Shown: positions 61,991 through 64,000 of the stretch, piece by piece
Position numbering within the stretch: the stretch's first letter is position 1
How the letters are laid out: each line of letters opens with the position of its first letter
Assembly: GCA_026826555.1 (NCBI GenBank)
Contig: JAKSZT010017954.1
Coordinates: forward strand, 3,093,876-3,157,875
DNA length: 64,000 nt
Source: Tolypeutes matacus
Taxonomy: Eukaryota > Chordata > Mammalia > Cingulata > Chlamyphoridae
Direction of reading: 5' to 3'
Notes under the pieces: generated by a model
Databases searched by the model: none
Seen by the model: the letters and a program-made list of their open reading frames with translations, nothing else
What the model was told of the DNA's origin: nothing
Translations under genes and position numbers: made by a program

Positions 61991-62155
61991 TTTATTTATT
62001 TATTCATTTATCCCCCCCTTGCTGCTTGTGTTCGCTGGGTCAGCTAACCACGCCGTGCGGGCGGGCTTGCCTTCACCAGGAGGCCCCGGGAACCGAACCC
62101 GGGGCCTCCCATATGGTAAACGGGAGCCCTACTGATTGAGCCACAGCCGCTTCCC
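61961..62155 (-). mobile_element. Young DAS-like SINE copy C
   Basis: Same subfamily as copies A and B. Target duplication ATAGATATAGTTTTTT starting at 61951 and at 62156. Confidence 0.93.
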
Positions 62156-62220
62156 ATAGATATAGTTTTTTGAAGATGCTCATTATAAAGTTGAGGAAGC
62201 TCCTATTTATTCCTTTTTTT

Positions 62221-64000
62221 CCTGAGAGTTTAAAAAAATATATTTTTTAATTGAAGTATATCATTCATGCATGAGCATACATAAACAATAAGTGTATAGT
62301 AAAAGTTGTGAAGTTACAATATAAACATGCAAAACATAATACAGGGGTCCCATACATCACCCCTCCACCAACACCTTGCATTGTTGTGATACACTTGTTA
62401 CAAACTATGCAAGAGCATCGTCAAAATATTACTACTAACTATAGCAGCCCATATCTTACATTTGGTGTATTTTTCCCCCCAATCCACTCTATATTAATAA
62501 AATATATGTTTATTACTGTGAACTTACAAAACAATCGTGCACATGTGTAGAATTCCCATACAACGCCCCTTCACCAACACACCACACCATGGTGGAATAT
62601 TTATGAGATGACTTTATGAGATAATGTCATCAGACTATTACCACCAACCATGGTCCATAGCGTAAACTTGGCACACTTTTTCCATACTCCCCCATTATCA
62701 GCACAGTACATCTTTGGCATAGATGCATGACTATTATGGTATTGCTGTTAATCACAGTCCATAAGTCACACCAATTGTATTTTTCCATGCTTCTCCACAC
62801 TCCCACCACCTTGCATTAGTGATGTATAGCTGCTCTAGCTCACAGAAGGACACTCTTGCATCTGTACCATCAACCACAATTATCATCCACCTCCAGGTTC
62901 ACTGTGTTATTCAATTCTTAGATTATTCTTTAGCTTTCTTTCAGTTGACATGTCCTTCCCCATACTATCCTTTTCAGCCACAATCCCATTTATAAACCAG
63001 TTGCTACTCACTATAATGTGTTATCATCAACTCTATCCATTTCCACACTTACAGTCAAGTTAATTAAAACTTCTACATACATTAAGCATCAATAGTTCTT
63101 CTCACCCTCCTCTTATCTCCTAATAACCTATACTCTACGTTTTAACTCCATGCGTTTATTCTTCGTATTTAGTTCATATTAATGAGACCATGCAATATTC
63201 GTCCTTTTGTGTCTGGCTTACTTCATTTAGTATAATGTCTTCAAGATTAATCCATGTTATCAAATGTGTCCCAATTTCATTTCTTTTTACTGCAGCATAG
63301 TAGTCCATCTTATGCATATACCATATTTTGTTTATCCATTCATTGGTTGATGGACACTTGGGTTGTTTCCATCTTTTGGAAATTGTGAATAACGCTGCTA
63401 TGAAAATCAGTGTGCAGATGTCTGTTCATGTCATAGTTTTCAGTTCTTCTGGATATGTTCCTAGTACAGGAATTGCTGGATCACATGGCAGTTCTATATT
63501 TAGCTTCCTGAGGAAGCACCAACTGTCTTCCACAGAGATTGCACCATTTTACAGTCCCACAACAGTGAAGGAGTGTTCCTGTTTCTCCACATCCTCTCCA
63601 GCACTTACTGTTTTCTGTTTTTTTTTTTTTTTAATAATGGCCATTCTATGTGGTGTTAGATGATATCTCATTGTTGTTTTGATTTGCATTTCCCTAATAG
63701 CTATGATATGGAACATTTTTTAATGTGCTTTTTGGCCATTTTCATTTCCTCTATTTCATCCAATGTAAGTATAGCTACCCAAGCTTTTTTTTTTGGTTAC
63801 TGCATGCATGGAATATCTTTTTCCAACCTTTCACTTTTAATCTTTGGTATCCTTGGATCTAAGGTGAGTAACTTGCAGACAGCATATAGATGGCTCATAT
63901 TTTCATATCCATTCCACCAGTCTGTGTCTTTTGATTGGAGAGATTAATCTATCAACATTCAATGTTATTACTGTAAAGGCAGTTCTTTTTTTTTTTTTTT
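62221..64000 (-). repeat. L1 LINE 3' UTR and ORF2 end, continuing past the window
   Basis: Complement of a relatively well preserved L1 3' UTR (62240-63200) followed by the ORF2 end ('TTTATCCATTCATTGGTTGA' at 63332). It is inserted in the older L1 that ends at about 62220. Confidence 0.8.

Larger units (their letters stand above)
57996..62220 (-). repeat. L1 LINE on the minus strand hosting several SINEs
   Basis: Discontinuous minus-strand L1: 3' UTR near 58000-58330, ORF2 end near 58560-59000, ORF2 body 60000-62220, separated by SINE insertions at 58344, 59108, 59383, 60279, 61263 and 61961. Possibly more than one original L1. Confidence 0.8.

Noticed and set aside
63328..63947. Open frames of 95-111 codons near the window end
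   Set aside because: Plus-strand readings of antisense L1 sequence.

Overview
The window is nuclear DNA from a placental mammal. Its gene order and strands, BUD23 (+), STX1A (-), ABHD11 (-), CLDN3 (-), match the human Williams-Beuren region at 7q11.23. About fifteen tRNA-derived SINEs of the DAS type (single and dimeric, with (ATTT)n/A-rich tails) point to Xenarthra, most likely an armadillo. The species is not resolved. There is one 400-base assembly gap (25773-26172), beside the STX1A promoter.

Layout. 1-2.5 kb: old L1 on the minus strand, broken by two SINEs. 3.0-8.7 kb: the last six coding exons of BUD23, an 18S rRNA guanine-N7 methyltransferase; the gene begins upstream of the window. 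9.75-25.6 kb: complete STX1A, ten coding exons and 288 residues, convergent with BUD23. 26-31.9 kb: upstream spacer with ancient repeats. 31.97-32.69 kb: three spliced coding exons on the plus strand that look like the C-terminus of a BICD-family-like cargo adaptor (BICDL), where human carries the lncRNA ABHD11-AS1. 32.8-34.9 kb: complete ABHD11, six coding exons and 304 residues, tail to tail with that locus. 35-50 kb: spacer with an orphan CpG island, a 31-bp minisatellite, an inverted duplication, SINEs and L2. 50.1-51.6 kb: single-exon CLDN3, 220 residues. 52-64 kb: almost entirely L1, DAS SINEs, MIR and L2, with several nested insertions.

The four main genes do not form a pathway: ribosome biogenesis (BUD23), synaptic vesicle fusion (STX1A), mitochondrial hydrolase (ABHD11) and tight junction (CLDN3). 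They are an ancient syntenic block. All splice sites read for BUD23, STX1A and ABHD11 are GT-AG and all frames are open. The main candidate for something undescribed is the BICDL-like coding relic, or gene, at the ABHD11-AS1 position. Repeat names are from recognition by eye, so their boundaries are approximate unless target-site duplications are given.
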